Assembly: GCA_001414485.1 (NCBI GenBank)
Contig: LLEY01000164.1
Location: 1-64,000 of the forward strand
DNA length: 64,000 bases
Direction: 5' to 3'
DNA from: Calycina herbarum
Taxonomy: Eukaryota > Ascomycota > Leotiomycetes > Helotiales > Pezizellaceae
The notes beneath the pieces were generated by a model, which searched no databases, was not told where the DNA came from, and worked only from the letters and a program-made list of their open reading frames with translations. Of the stretch, positions 11,062 to 20,813 are shown in pieces (positions within the stretch are counted from its first letter, which is position 1; each line of letters begins with the position of its first letter). The translations under genes were made by a program, and so were the position numbers.

Positions 11062-13579
11062 TGTGTATGGTCAATTGTCTTGTCTGACAAGAATCGGATA
11101 TTGTATCTGAAACATAACAATTAGTTCGGCTTCCGGGGAACACGGAATGCATGAGAGACCTACCGAGCTGATGCTGGTTACAAAAAGACACGAAAATTGG
11201 TAGAGACAGTGGGCTGGATGGTCAAGAAACTTTTTGTTACGGCATCGCCGTAGTTCTTATATTACTTTCAGGGCTTCCACGAGGTTTTCTATCCGCCTTC
11301 CGGACTTCGTCACTCTCGCTCTCTTCCAATTTCCTCGACTTAATGCAGCCAATTCAATATTTCTCGGAATTGTATGAAAACGGGCAAGTGTTGCTCGCGC
11401 TTATGTCGATGGGCGGAGCCCCCAGAACAACGACCTGGGGGTTTCTCACGATTCTCCACATTTGAGCTCCCAACTTCCCGCATGGCAACAAGGGTTTCTA
11501 TGGCACAGGAAAAGTCAATCTACCACCGTGGTTTTATGGCCGGCTATCTTGAAACTAGCTAATAACCGAAGAATCCTAAAATGTATCCTCGAAGGCCTGG
11601 AACCACGCAAGTTTTAAGATCGCTTGGTCGGTACCGAAGGAAAAGAGGAGCGCCTCTTTCTGCTCAAAGTCGGTTGAGCCGTTGAGTTTCATGGTGCCCA
11701 TGAGGTTCAAAATCGACAAGAAACGAAGTCCAAATAAAGAACCAACCATCAATATTTAATTCGCTGATCTGTGCTGAAGACGTTATTACGATATCCGCAC
11801 TCACAAGACCCCGGATACCATGAATTACGTTGAGTCACCAAGACTGAGACAATCTGAACGATCGAGTGCTGATGCTTTTCAACAAATTTGTCTACGGGAA
11901 AAGTTCCTCAGGGGTTGGATGGCCCCGAATTTCCGCTGATGCTTCACATCGCCCCTCTGCTCCAGGGTCCGAATTTTTTATGAATATGTTCTGATCCGAA
12001 TATTTCTTTTGATATCACGAATTTTTCTAGCGTTGTGTTGGGCACCCAAAAAGGAACTTCACTCGCAAAAGCAATTAAATTTGTCGAACCAAACACCTCA
12101 CATCTGTAGATCGATTTCATAACATCTCAAAACGAATCAATATTTTCTGTTATAATTCGTCAAATGACTCAAATCACCCCATTGCTCTCGTTGGACGACA
12201 AAATTGAGGGCATCTTATCAAGGATATGCAGAGCTGGAGCCCCCACGTTATTTAGAGGAGGCACCACCCGAAACCTAGGTTTAACCGTCGACCAATGAAA
12301 AATTGGTACGTGCTAGCTAAATTCCACTTATCCCCATAATTGGGACTTTTTTTTCTTTTGTCAAAACAACCCGAATAGTCAAGCATTCTCCGGGGGTTTT
12401 CAATTTGAGAATTGCAAGTGCAAATTTTTGGGCCTTTGGGCGTGAAAACCTGAAGGCCAGGGTTCCTGGAAACCGGTATTTAAGTTCACTCCAATCTTCT
12501 GGCACGTCGTCACAACGTTCGATTTTCCACTGTTGGAAACATCATCTCGTGGAATATGCCTTGGAGGTTTCTCCAGAAGCCTCTGTGACGAGCGGCAAGC
12601 CTAAAGGGGTTCCTGGTAAGGCTTGGCCGTTGCGGCGTATGTGTTCCTGTCAAATTTACAGACTTTTATCACATTGGGAACAATGGTCGACGCTCAAGTA
12701 TAAGTTCCCTGGCTGTATACCGAGTTTTTGAATACGAATGGACTTACCGATTTATCTTCTTTCTTCTTTTCTTCCTTCCCAGCGTGGCGTAAAGGCTTCT
12801 TGAAAATCGGCTCAGAATGGGTGCTGGATGTCAAGTTGGCCGATGGGCCGTATGGCTTAGGACCTCTTCCGACCGCAGCTATCTCCGGAGTTTTGATATG
12901 TGACGGAAGGGTGGGGCTCGGGAGAATCCTACTCTATCTCGACGCCCATGATCAATTATATGGGCTATAAAATCATAAAAGTTGGTTTTGGATTCTCCAC
13001 GAATCGGAAGCTGTTAGCGGTGATGTCAATTCTTCAATGGAACAACTCTTAGTGAAGAGTTAGGAAATTGCTGTGCTCAACTGTTATATACGCCTCGTCA
13101 AGATTCCGTAAATCGTCACCGTATCCGTGTTTCTACAATATTTATACGTTTTGTTACAGAGTTGACACACCAATTGACAGTCTTGAAGTGTACCGACATG
13201 TTCACCATCCTCCCCCCCCCTGCTCAAACTCTGAAAATACCGCATCGTTGCTTCCATCCGAGGGTCTTGTTCCATCTTCCCCTCCAACCTGGTGGCAACG
13301 GTGGGTGTGGTGTGCTCCCCGATGCTAGTACAGGGTTGGAAGAATCTCGTAGGAGGGGTGTTGCTTGTTTTTCTTCGATCAAACCCGGCCACCGTCTCCC
13401 AGATCCTAAATTGCTGCACGACCAATGAACTCATAAAAGAACCCTGGAAGTGTATCGATCAAGGGACGAGTAGAGAACTTAAGTAAGCTGATATCTACTA
13501 CGCCTTTCCTTGTACCTCTTTAGTCTTTCTTTTATCTTTTCTGCCATTCAACTGGACTTGAATTATACCTTCAAGCACC
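11062..13579. other. Intergenic, no supported gene
   Basis: Promoter side of the oxidase gene and upstream region of the rhodopsin-domain gene. Short frames occur but none has motif support. It contains a poly-C run near 13213 and an inverted pair of related segments (12461-12502 and 12678-12712). Confidence 0.5.
12461..12712. repeat. Imperfect inverted repeat, arms ~40 bp
   Basis: The reverse complement of 12461-12502 and the plus strand at 12678-12712 resemble each other. Translated, both give W-S-x-L-K-Y-R/K-F-P-G. The arms are separated by about 175 bp. This looks like two opposed fragments of one old sequence. Confidence 0.35.
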
Positions 13580-15194
13580 ATGTCGGCTGTTTTTATTAAC
13601 GGCACGCAGGTGGTGATGCCAATTTTGCCACAGTATCCAAATTATGTGGTCGATTTTGATAATCCGCAGAGGAATGGGAATATTGCCACTTATTGGTTGT
13701 GTGGTATTGGAATCCCATGGGCTTTTGCTATGTTTTGTTCACGTTTGTATGTGAAGGGTGTCATCCGAAAAACTCTCGGATTAGATGATTGTAAGTTTTG
13801 TTTAATCTTCTCTCATTTATACTATCACATCTTACTTACATGGTTTAATAGTATGTCTTGTTGTTGCTTGGGTAAGCACTTTTACTCTAATTGAATTTGG
13901 CTAAGTTCTAGACGAATTCGTATTCTAATAAATGACATATCTATAGTTATTCACAATCGCCATGCAGGCACTGATATTGCGTAAGTACACCGTCGTTCAG
14001 TGACAGGTAACTGCTTGCTAAGATGTTTTACAGGTTCATTTATACTTAAGTACATCGGGGTCCATGCATTTGAGATGCCCATTGCACAATTTGGTGTCTT
14101 CGTCAAGTTTGGAGTCTACCTCAATGCCAGTAAGTACTATTGTTTTGGGTCACACAACACCTTAAAGAGACCCAATACTGACAAAGTACCTACAGTCGTT
14201 TACACCGTTCCAACGGCACTTGCCAAACAAGTCATCCTCCTCTTCTACTCGAACCTGGGAAACCAAAGCCCATGGTTCAAATACTCCGTATGGTTCACCA
14301 TGTTTGTCAATATGGGCTCGAACTTGGGGATTTTCTGGTCTGCAATCTTTGCTTGCTCGCCTATGCGTTTGGGTTGGGATTTTACGTTGGTAGCAGGTGT
14401 TGATGGTACCTGCATAAATCGAGTGGCACTGTTCAAGGCTACTGCCGCTATTGCGGTTATTGTTGATGTAATGATCATTTTCATTCCAATCCCTATGGTA
14501 GTTAACTTGCAGATGTCCCGGAAGAAGAAAATCGGACTTCTCATTACTTTCACTATTGGATCTGCGTATGTATTCCTGGGGTTTTGGGGTCTCCTACATA
14601 AAAATAACACTGTTCTCCTTTTAGAACAGTTATTACCTCCATTATTCGTTTCGCTCTTCTCATCACCTCCCTCGGTGAAGTAGATCGTAAGTCCAAAGCA
14701 AATCCCCACTCCAACTACAGACCCTAACTTCAAATCTAGAGACCTGGGGCGGTGGTCCAATTTCCGCCTGGATCTGCGTCGAAGCCAACCTCCTAATAAT
14801 CTGCGCCTGTTTCCCCACCCTCCGCACATTCGTCCGAGCCGTTGCCCCAGGCCTAGCAAGCTCCCTGGGCGGAACATCGAAGAACAAGTCCAACGCAATC
14901 GGTGGTACCTCTCGTTCGCGATCAAAAAGCAATCCACTTCAAAGCAGCAACATTCCCACTGTTCCAAACCAACGCTCATACTCACGATTCGATAACGAGC
15001 GCGATGTGGATCCTGAATATGGGATGGAGACACTGGTGGAGGGACGTAGTCAAGCGCACACGAAGAACGGTGTTAGTGTTTCTTCACAAGAACTGGGTGG
15101 GAGAAGTGGGAATGGGAGTTGGATTGATGATGCGGATAGTGCGAGGGCTATTGTAGAGACTAGGACAATGGCTGTTACGTACTCGAATAAGTGA
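13580..15194 (+). CDS. Fungal rhodopsin-domain seven-helix membrane protein
   Basis: Seven exons (13580-13790, 13852-13871, 13947-13980, 14034-14129, 14196-14565, 14625-14686, 14740-15194) join in phase to 415 residues. The predicted chain has the order seen in the large fungal integral-membrane family with a rhodopsin-like domain: an extracellular N-terminus, helices with KYIGVHAFEMPI, the conserved VYTVPTALAKQVILLFY, FTMFVNMGSN, and a late helix TVITSIIRFALL. The tail of about 130 residues is Ser/Arg/Asn-rich and cytosolic. Family members are PTH11-like orphan receptors or sensors; no CFEM domain is present here. The 20-nt and 34-nt exons are short but phase and family sequence both require them. 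The ligand is unknown. Confidence 0.85.
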
Positions 15195-16213
15195 TAAAGG
15201 GTGATGCTATGAGGGAATGGAAAAGGAAGGACGGAAGGGAAAAAGAAACATGGTCCAGATGATTACTTGCTGGCCAGGTGCTGGTGCTTGAGTGTTTTTG
15301 GGTTAAGAAAATGTCGGGAGGAAGTTGTATGCTTGTAAAACACCTTGTTATATACCCACTTATTGCATAAAATTAGAATATTTCTTTTGTTATTCCCTTC
15401 TCCAACGAATTATGGCGAGTTGAACCTCATTGAGTAATGTAAAAAGAATCCTACCATGTATTGTTACTGAAATAAACATAACTTTCCAAAAAATTACTAG
15501 TGTATTTTGTGTAAACATAAAACGTTCTAGATCATTACGAGGGGTAACCCAAAAGCTCGTCTTCAGCTGTGGAAAGATCGGAAGATCGAGATCAAAAGTA
15601 GCACACAGAAGATCGCAACTTCATCGTGTAGATCATGGACCCTACGGTGGAGTCCACGATACAAGTTAAATTGTGTTGATCTCTCCATCTTTAGCGCGAT
15701 CTCCACCTCAAATGCTGAACGCAAAGTTCGTCATCGGATCAGTGCTTGATATTATAATAGTTACTACAGGGCTGTAGCTGAAATCGGGTTATGACAAGAA
15801 CACTATTTCATCCCCTAGTAGGTAGTCACCTATCATCATCAACGACAAAATCCAAAATAACAAGTATAAGCAAAGCTTTGAGCATAGAACGAATTGCCTA
15901 CGTAGTACGCACACACCTCTTACCTCCATGCTGCCGTAGCAATTTTAAAACAACCTTTGTCATCCGAGGACTAAGTGAGGATAGGAGAATCAAGATGGCG
16001 AGTTTCCAATTCTTCTCACCTCTCTCGATCAATTATCAATTATTTCCATCTGTTTGTCATCGTGATATAGGAAGTCTAAGTGGAGCAGTGTCTGAAACTG
16101 AACATCAGAAAAGAGAGAATAGTAACAAACCTAGTACTTTGAACAAGAAAAGGACTATCACACAGCAGAACACATCAACAAACAAAATTTCCCAATGTAA
16201 ACTAGCGTTATAA
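15195..16213. other. Intergenic, no supported gene
   Basis: Left flank of the transposon. A 140-codon frame from 15791 runs up to the insertion point, but it is low in coding character and shows no motif. The stretch 15570-15780 is rich in GATC-containing words (GAAGATCG, AGATCAT, CGGATC), possibly an old repeat fragment. Confidence 0.45.
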
Positions 16214-16238
16214 GAGCCTGTTTGGATTATAAGATTTA
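16214..16238 (+). repeat. Left terminal inverted repeat of Harbinger element
   Basis: Begins GAGCCTGTTTGGATTATAAG and matches the right end perfectly over 25 bp, then diverges. It is preceded by TAA. Confidence 0.93.
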
Positions 16239-16368
16239 GTTTGTATTATTTAGCGTATTATTTAAGAATTATTTAGTAAATTATTTAAATTATTATTTTA
16301 AAGGATTAATAATAATCCGTTCCGCTAGAGACCCCTGTAATACTTAATTCACCCCTCTTTATTAATCT

Positions 16369-16378
16369 ATATATATAA
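16369..16378 (+). promoter_or_regulatory. TATA-like box of the transposon's ORF1
   Basis: The alternating run TATATATAAG lies about 50 bp upstream of the start codon at 16426, inside the element, so the element carries its own promoter. Confidence 0.5.
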
Positions 16379-16425
16379 GAGCGGCTATCTCTTACCACTT
16401 CTCTACAATACCACATACTTTCAAT

Positions 16426-17586
16426 ATGGATACTCTACCACCACCACCATCTACAGGTGTACCTATACTGGTATCCGAAGAGTCTGGCTCTGAACTTCCT
16501 TCTCTTGAAGAAGTTACAGCAACTACAACGAATACTAAACGAAAGCGCGCACCAAACCGAGCCACCAAAAAGACAGTACGAAAGGCAAAGTCAAAGGCTA
16601 CTGCCACTTCCTCCACCGTTGACGATATTCCTATTGATCCTGCCCTCCTAAACAATACCCCGCCGGTTGTTCCGAACCCACAAAAGCCAGCTAAACAACG
16701 TATACAATGGACAAGTGAGATGGAGGAGGCTCTTGTGGTTGAGTGTCACGTACAATTTATAGAAGGAAAAGGCACTGATGCGGGCAACTTTAAGTCTGAG
16801 GGATGGAATGCTATTATCGCCGCAGTCCAAAAGGCTTGTCGTAGGCTGGGATTTGTGGTGGATATTAAGCATGTTCGTAATAAATGGGGAGAATTTAAAG
16901 ACCATTGGAAGACGTGGAGTATCTTGGAGAACACCTCCGGCTTAGGATGGAACGAGGAGGAGGAATTATACAAGGGACAAGACAATATTTGGGAAACTCT
17001 TGAGCAAGTAAGTCTCTTCTCTTCTCTCTTTTATTAAAGTTTCTAATTAAACTAGGCCTATCCTGATATTCGTTGGCATGAATACCACGTACTCCATCAC
17101 CGTGCCGAATTACGAGAGATCCTTGAAGGAGCGCAAGCTACTGGAACTGGTGCTGTTACTAGCGTAAACCCACCATCTCGTACTATCGCAAAAGCAACCG
17201 CAAGAGAGGATAAGGAAAGCGATACTTCAGGATCCGAGGACGATAATACCCCTAAACCATCTACGAGAAAGCGTGTCCGTACAGCCGTTGTACCAAAGTT
17301 TAATTCTAATATGTTGATGGCAGGGATCACTGAAGAGTTGAAGGCTCAAAGAGAGTCAAGGGAGGCACGAGAGGCAAGAGAGATTGAGGCTTTAAAGTCA
17401 AACCAGGAGAAGGCTTGTAATCTCCTCTTAAAGGATTTTGAGGATAGGTTAACTACAAACCAATTAGCGAACGCTTTTATGGTGATGGAAAGTGAGGCAA
17501 AGTCTAGGAGCTTTCTTTTAATGCCAGAAGGAGAAAAGAGAGACAGATGGCTTGAGCTTCAAGAGGGTGTAGGAGAGTTTATTTGA
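16426..17586 (+). CDS. Harbinger-associated Myb/SANT-like DNA-binding protein
   Basis: Two exons (16426-17007 and 17056-17586; 48-nt intron with in-frame stop) encode 370 residues. The N-terminal ~80 residues are low-complexity with a basic nuclear-localisation-like stretch (TKRKRAPNR, KKTVRKAKSK). Residues about 90-185 form a Myb/SANT-like domain: QRIQWTSEMEEAL, then WNAIIAAVQKACRRLG, then HVRNKWGEFKDHWKTW with spaced tryptophans. The C-terminal half is charged and helical (EELKAQRESREAREAREIEAL), a likely oligomerisation segment, closing with RDRWLELQEGVGEFI. In PIF/Harbinger elements this second protein brings the nuclease to the nucleus and the terminal repeats. It converges on the transposase gene with 24 bp between stop codons. 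Confidence 0.88.
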
Positions 17587-17610
17587 CTAGAAACTTTATA
17601 GTTTTGTACT

Positions 17611-18849
17611 CTATTCTAGTGGGATATTATGCTTTGCGCAGTATGCCTTGTAATCCACCCACATCTTCTTAGCTATCTCATCTCGGAATCTGTCCATCTT
17701 CTTTGAGGGTTTAACGTCTAGGGGTGTATTTGGTGGTGCATTTAGTGGAGTAATTAGATCCTCAACCTCAGGATTATCTCTCTCGTTATTAAGCAAAACA
17801 TCTGCCTCTATCCCTTCTCTTAAACGTACGAAGTTATGAAGAGCGGTAAGAGCAATAATGAGTAGAACTTGAGTAATAACTGGAAACTCGGAACCATGAA
17901 GTATATGGTATTTCCTCCGTAAAACACCAAATATCCGTTCTATAACATTTCGTAAGGATGAATGGCGTAGGTTGAATAACTCCTTCGCATTCTTTGGTCT
18001 AAGTTTAGCTCGAGCTTGCTCTTTGAGATGGTATCTTGTAGCTCGGTATGGTGAGAGTATTGTATCGGAATTAGCGTATCCTGCATCTCCAAGCCAATAT
18101 TTGCCTTCAGGAGTAGTAAATCCGTGCTGAATTTTGGCATTACGTAGTACGGCGGCATCGTGAGCTGAACCTTCCCATCCACCTAATATATAGGTAAAGG
18201 TCATATTAAAGTTGTAAACCGCAAGAACGTTTTGAGAGATTTCCTTCTTACGGTTCCGATATCTTGGCTTGTCCTCTTCTGGTACATGTATCTTGATATG
18301 TGTACCATCAAGGGCTCCTAGGCAATCCCGAAAGTAAGGAAAGTACTTTGGATCATCCGCAATACGGCTTCCAAGAGGGGTATCCTTCGTAGGTAATTTA
18401 ACGACTTCTTTATAGAGTTTGACGATAGCATCTAGGATTTCGTAAAAGGCTCTACTAATAGTCTCCCCCGAGTGACCAAAAGTCTCTTGAACCATACGGT
18501 TTGAGCTCTTATTATTGACTGTATATAGGAAGATGACGAGCTTTTCCTCAAGGTGAACTTGCTGAGTTTTAGAGTCTCGTACTTCGGTATTCTCGTGAAT
18601 CCAATCTCGTAAATCGTAAAAGGTAGAGAGGCTCATACGCAATACTCGATATATGCGTGGATGGTTATTGCAAGAGAGAAGTTCCTTTACATATTGAGGT
18701 CCTTTGAGGGGATTTATGCCGAGTGAATAGCGCGCTGTACGAAGAGATTGAGAGGCAAGAAGGCCAAGGAGGAGTAGTATCGTACGTTGGGAATCATCCT
18801 CGTACTCATCTTGCATGTTGTAAGTGAGCCGAAGAGGTGGTGGAGGCAT
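17611..18849 (-). CDS. PIF/Harbinger DDE transposase (HARBI1-like nuclease)
   Basis: Single exon of 412 residues. The family DDE nuclease domain spans about residues 165-345: catalytic Asp181 in GALDGTHI, Asp255 in YWLGDAGY and Glu304 in NVIERIFGVL, in the spacing of the superfamily. An N-terminal helix-turn-helix-like region (LEEKLVIFLYTVNNKSSNRMVQETFGHSGETISRAF, given here only as its ends) precedes it, as in HARBI1. The C-terminal ~70 residues are hydrophilic and end near the element centre. No stop, frameshift or missing residue is seen, so the protein should be catalytically competent. It cuts and joins element ends together with the Myb-like partner. Confidence 0.93.
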   Translation of the reverse strand: MPPPPLRLTYNMQDEYEDDSQRTILLLLGLLASQSLRTARYSLGINPLKGPQYVKELLSCNNHPRIYRVLRMSLSTFYDLRDWIHENTEVRDSKTQQVHLEEKLVIFLYTVNNKSSNRMVQETFGHSGETISRAFYEILDAIVKLYKEVVKLPTKDTPLGSRIADDPKYFPYFRDCLGALDGTHIKIHVPEEDKPRYRNRKKEISQNVLAVYNFNMTFTYILGGWEGSAHDAAVLRNAKIQHGFTTPEGKYWLGDAGYANSDTILSPYRATRYHLKEQARAKLRPKNAKELFNLRHSSLRNVIERIFGVLRRKYHILHGSEFPVITQVLLIIALTALHNFVRLREGIEADVLLNNERDNPEVEDLITPLNAPPNTPLDVKPSKKMDRFRDEIAKKMWVDYKAYCAKHNIPLE

Positions 18850-19025
18850 AGCTGTGGTGGTAGTTGTGATGGTGTATTACAAGTAGGTGGAGCGAATTTA
18901 ATTCCTCGTGTAAATCGGGATTATTTAATTTGTATAGCGTATTATTTAAAGTACTTAAATAATAAGTTCAAGTAGTAAGCGTGTTTGGATTAAAGTTATT
19001 ATTTAAAAAAAATTAAATAATATCT

Positions 19026-19050
19026 TAAATCTTATAATCCAAACAGGCTC
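19026..19050 (-). repeat. Right terminal inverted repeat of Harbinger element
   Basis: Reverse complement of the left repeat over 25 bp, ending CAGGCTC, followed by the TAA duplication at 19051. Confidence 0.93.
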
Positions 19051-19630
19051 TAAGTAACACTTAAAGAGATACCTTTCTATTTACAAGTGTTCGTGGATAA
19101 AGCAACATAAGACAGCCATGGTCATCAGTCTTTTGACTAACAAGAGTATGAGTCAGTGAAATATCTCAAAAGTGATGCTGCTACTCGCAGGTCACCCAGG
19201 AATTACAAGGAGAAGATTCTCTAGGAAAATTCACCCTCCTTTTTTTTTAACCAGCCTCGACTCCTCGGTAACGGTGCCTCGGCGGGGGAGGTTAGACAGG
19301 TAGCCCTCAACGTCTGCAATGAGTATTAGCTCAACGCAATGTAATCGGGAAAATGCACCAAAAATACAGCTCGTGGCATAAAGAGCTGCTTATTCATGGT
19401 ATGCTAGCGACTCGTTATTTAAATACGCTGTTGCTGAGATCTCTGGTTGCGAAAAACATAGTAATGTCGTAGCTCAATTACCGAGACTTTTGCAATATGC
19501 AACAAAAGAAAAGGAAGATCGAAAGGAGCTTAGCGTTGGAGGCTAGCGATAGGCCAAACAGGTTTTAATTTAGCTGTCTTAAGAATATTTATCGATAATT
19601 TCATCCCTAAAGTCTGGGTGAATAGTTGGT

Positions 19631-19670
19631 ACTTCGTAACTTGACGTAACTTGACGTAACTTGACGTAAC
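19631..19670 (+). repeat. 10-bp tandem array, TTGACGTAAC
   Basis: Three exact copies of TTGACGTAAC at 19641-19670, preceded by one variant (ACTTCGTAAC). Each unit holds TGACGTAA, close to the ATF/CREB bZIP site. The 10-bp period places the sites on one face of the helix. It sits about 200 bp upstream of the secreted-protein gene's coding start. Confidence 0.75.
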
Positions 19671-19700
19671 TAGTCCCCGGCTACTCCCCTGCTACTCCAG

Positions 19701-19730
19701 TAACTAGCGTCTACTAGCGTCTACTAGCGT
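19701..19730 (+). repeat. 10-bp tandem array, CTACTAGCGT
   Basis: Two exact copies of CTACTAGCGT preceded by TAACTAGCGT, directly before a TATA-like box. It has the same 10-bp period as the array 30 bp upstream. Confidence 0.75.
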
Positions 19731-19741
19731 CTTTTATAGTC

Positions 19742-19747
19742 TATAAG
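19742..19747 (+). promoter_or_regulatory. TATA-like box TATAAG
   Basis: TATAAG lies 12 bp after the second decamer array and about 125 bp upstream of the deduced coding start. Confidence 0.45.
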
Positions 19748-19868
19748 TATCTGCTCATATTGTGGGTAGAATGCAACAAGAAACACTCCATAGTTTTCTT
19801 ATTCTACCTCATACGACAACCATCAAGAACCACCGAATCTACTAGAAGCCATCCTCGGTTCCTCTACC

Positions 19869-20813
19869 ATCATATACTTTTTAATCTTACTGCTGAGCTT
19901 CCTCAGCTTCCTCACCACTACCTTCGCTGTCCCAGCCAAACTACCTCTCCCAGAGAAGGAATGGACTTATGTATGCAACCTTTACCATTGTTGAACTCCC
20001 TCCCAGTACAGTGGCCGCGAGCAAGTTTCATAATTACGCGATGCTCTTTGGTCTTCATGCAATCATACGCTAACATGCGGTAGACCGGTACTTGGGGAGG
20101 TTACGAAGTCAATCTCACGGGTACGGTTCAAGAGCAACTCGCACAAATGAAAGCTCTCTATCCAGACTTTGATCACACTAAGGGTATTCCGGAATCCGAC
20201 CTCAACCCACGCGCTATTCTTGACAAGAAGAACAAAAAGGACCTTCTCTGCTGTCCCATCCGTGGTCAGGAAGTGTGGAGAGATTCTAAGAGAAAGGAAA
20301 CTGAAGACGGTATCGCATTTATCAAAACACACGACCTTTGTATTGCTGCCGCTGGTTATTGTGGGTACCCAGCTTTTCTGAGTAAATTTCTTCTTTGGGT
20401 AAAAACCAGAGTTGAGACATTCCTCATTCTTGAACTTTCCATAACAGTCCCCGAAATTCTTGCTCTTTCTACTCTTCAAATGTTCCCAAAGAAGTATACT
20501 GACTCCGAGATCCCGCAGGTTCAAGACTCAGCTGTGACCTGGGGGATGGAATTTGGCTTTGCAACGACAATAATTACGAAATCCAACCGAAATGTAATTA
20601 TATCGCTTCTTACGCCCAAGATATTCTCGATACATGTGCATGGGGACCTAATCCGAAGGATCGTGTTTGGTATGTAACTTTCCCATTTTTGGACTCTTGA
20701 TTCTAGTAGTCTGGGTCAACGAGAGAAAATATAGGCTGATTTTTTACAGTGGTCAGGAGTTTGATACGGATAACTATAACGTCGCTATTCACAAGGGCGC
20801 TTGCGGTGGTTAA
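19869..20813 (+). CDS. Small secreted cysteine-containing protein, start codon lost or non-AUG
   Basis: Four exons (19869-19970, 20084-20381, 20519-20669, 20750-20813) give about 204 residues. Exon 1 encodes a clear signal peptide (IYFLILLLSFLSFLTTTFA, then VPAKLPLPE), but its first codon in Kozak-like context CTCTACC is ATC, not ATG; no in-frame ATG exists back to the stop at 19791. The mature part holds TGTWGGYEVNLTG, LCCPIRGQ, then DGIWLCNDNNYEI, IASYAQDILDTC and a C-terminal VCGQEFDTDNYNVAIHKGAC. This order of SC, LCNDN and NYNV blocks recalls a widespread family of fungal secreted proteins with no assigned function; effector-like use is inference. The 20382-20518 intron boundary is uncertain. 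It could be a pseudogene, a non-AUG start or a sequence error. Confidence 0.6.

Larger units (their letters stand above)
16214..19050. mobile_element. PIF/Harbinger DNA transposon, apparently complete
   Basis: An element of 2837 bp is bounded by 25-bp perfect terminal inverted repeats beginning GAGCCTGTTTGGATTATAAG and flanked by a 3-bp TAA direct duplication at 16211-16213 and 19051-19053. TAA/TTA target duplications are the signature of the PIF/Harbinger superfamily. Inside are two convergent genes: a Myb/SANT-like DNA-binding protein (plus) and a DDE nuclease (minus). Both frames are undamaged, the nuclease keeps its catalytic triad, and the TIRs are identical, so the insertion seems young and possibly autonomous. 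Subterminal AT-rich repeats (TATTTA-containing) lie inside both ends. Confidence 0.93.
19054..19868. other. Intergenic: right flank of transposon and promoter of secreted-protein gene
   Basis: No gene. The proximal part holds two arrays of 10-bp repeats and a TATA-like box in front of the secreted-protein gene (separate entries). A run of eight T at 19241-19248 lies further upstream. Confidence 0.6.

Noticed and set aside
9307..13579. Secondary-metabolite cluster around the BBE-type oxidase
   Set aside because: No synthase, transferase, transporter or regulator adjacent; the next gene is a rhodopsin-domain receptor.
14245..15033. Minus-strand 262-codon frame
   Set aside because: Antisense to exons 5-7 of the rhodopsin-domain gene, crossing its introns; no motif.
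15791..16213. 140-codon plus frame ending at the transposon border
   Set aside because: No motif, and it ends at the insertion site by chance; it could at most be a fragment interrupted by the transposon, but nothing supports that.
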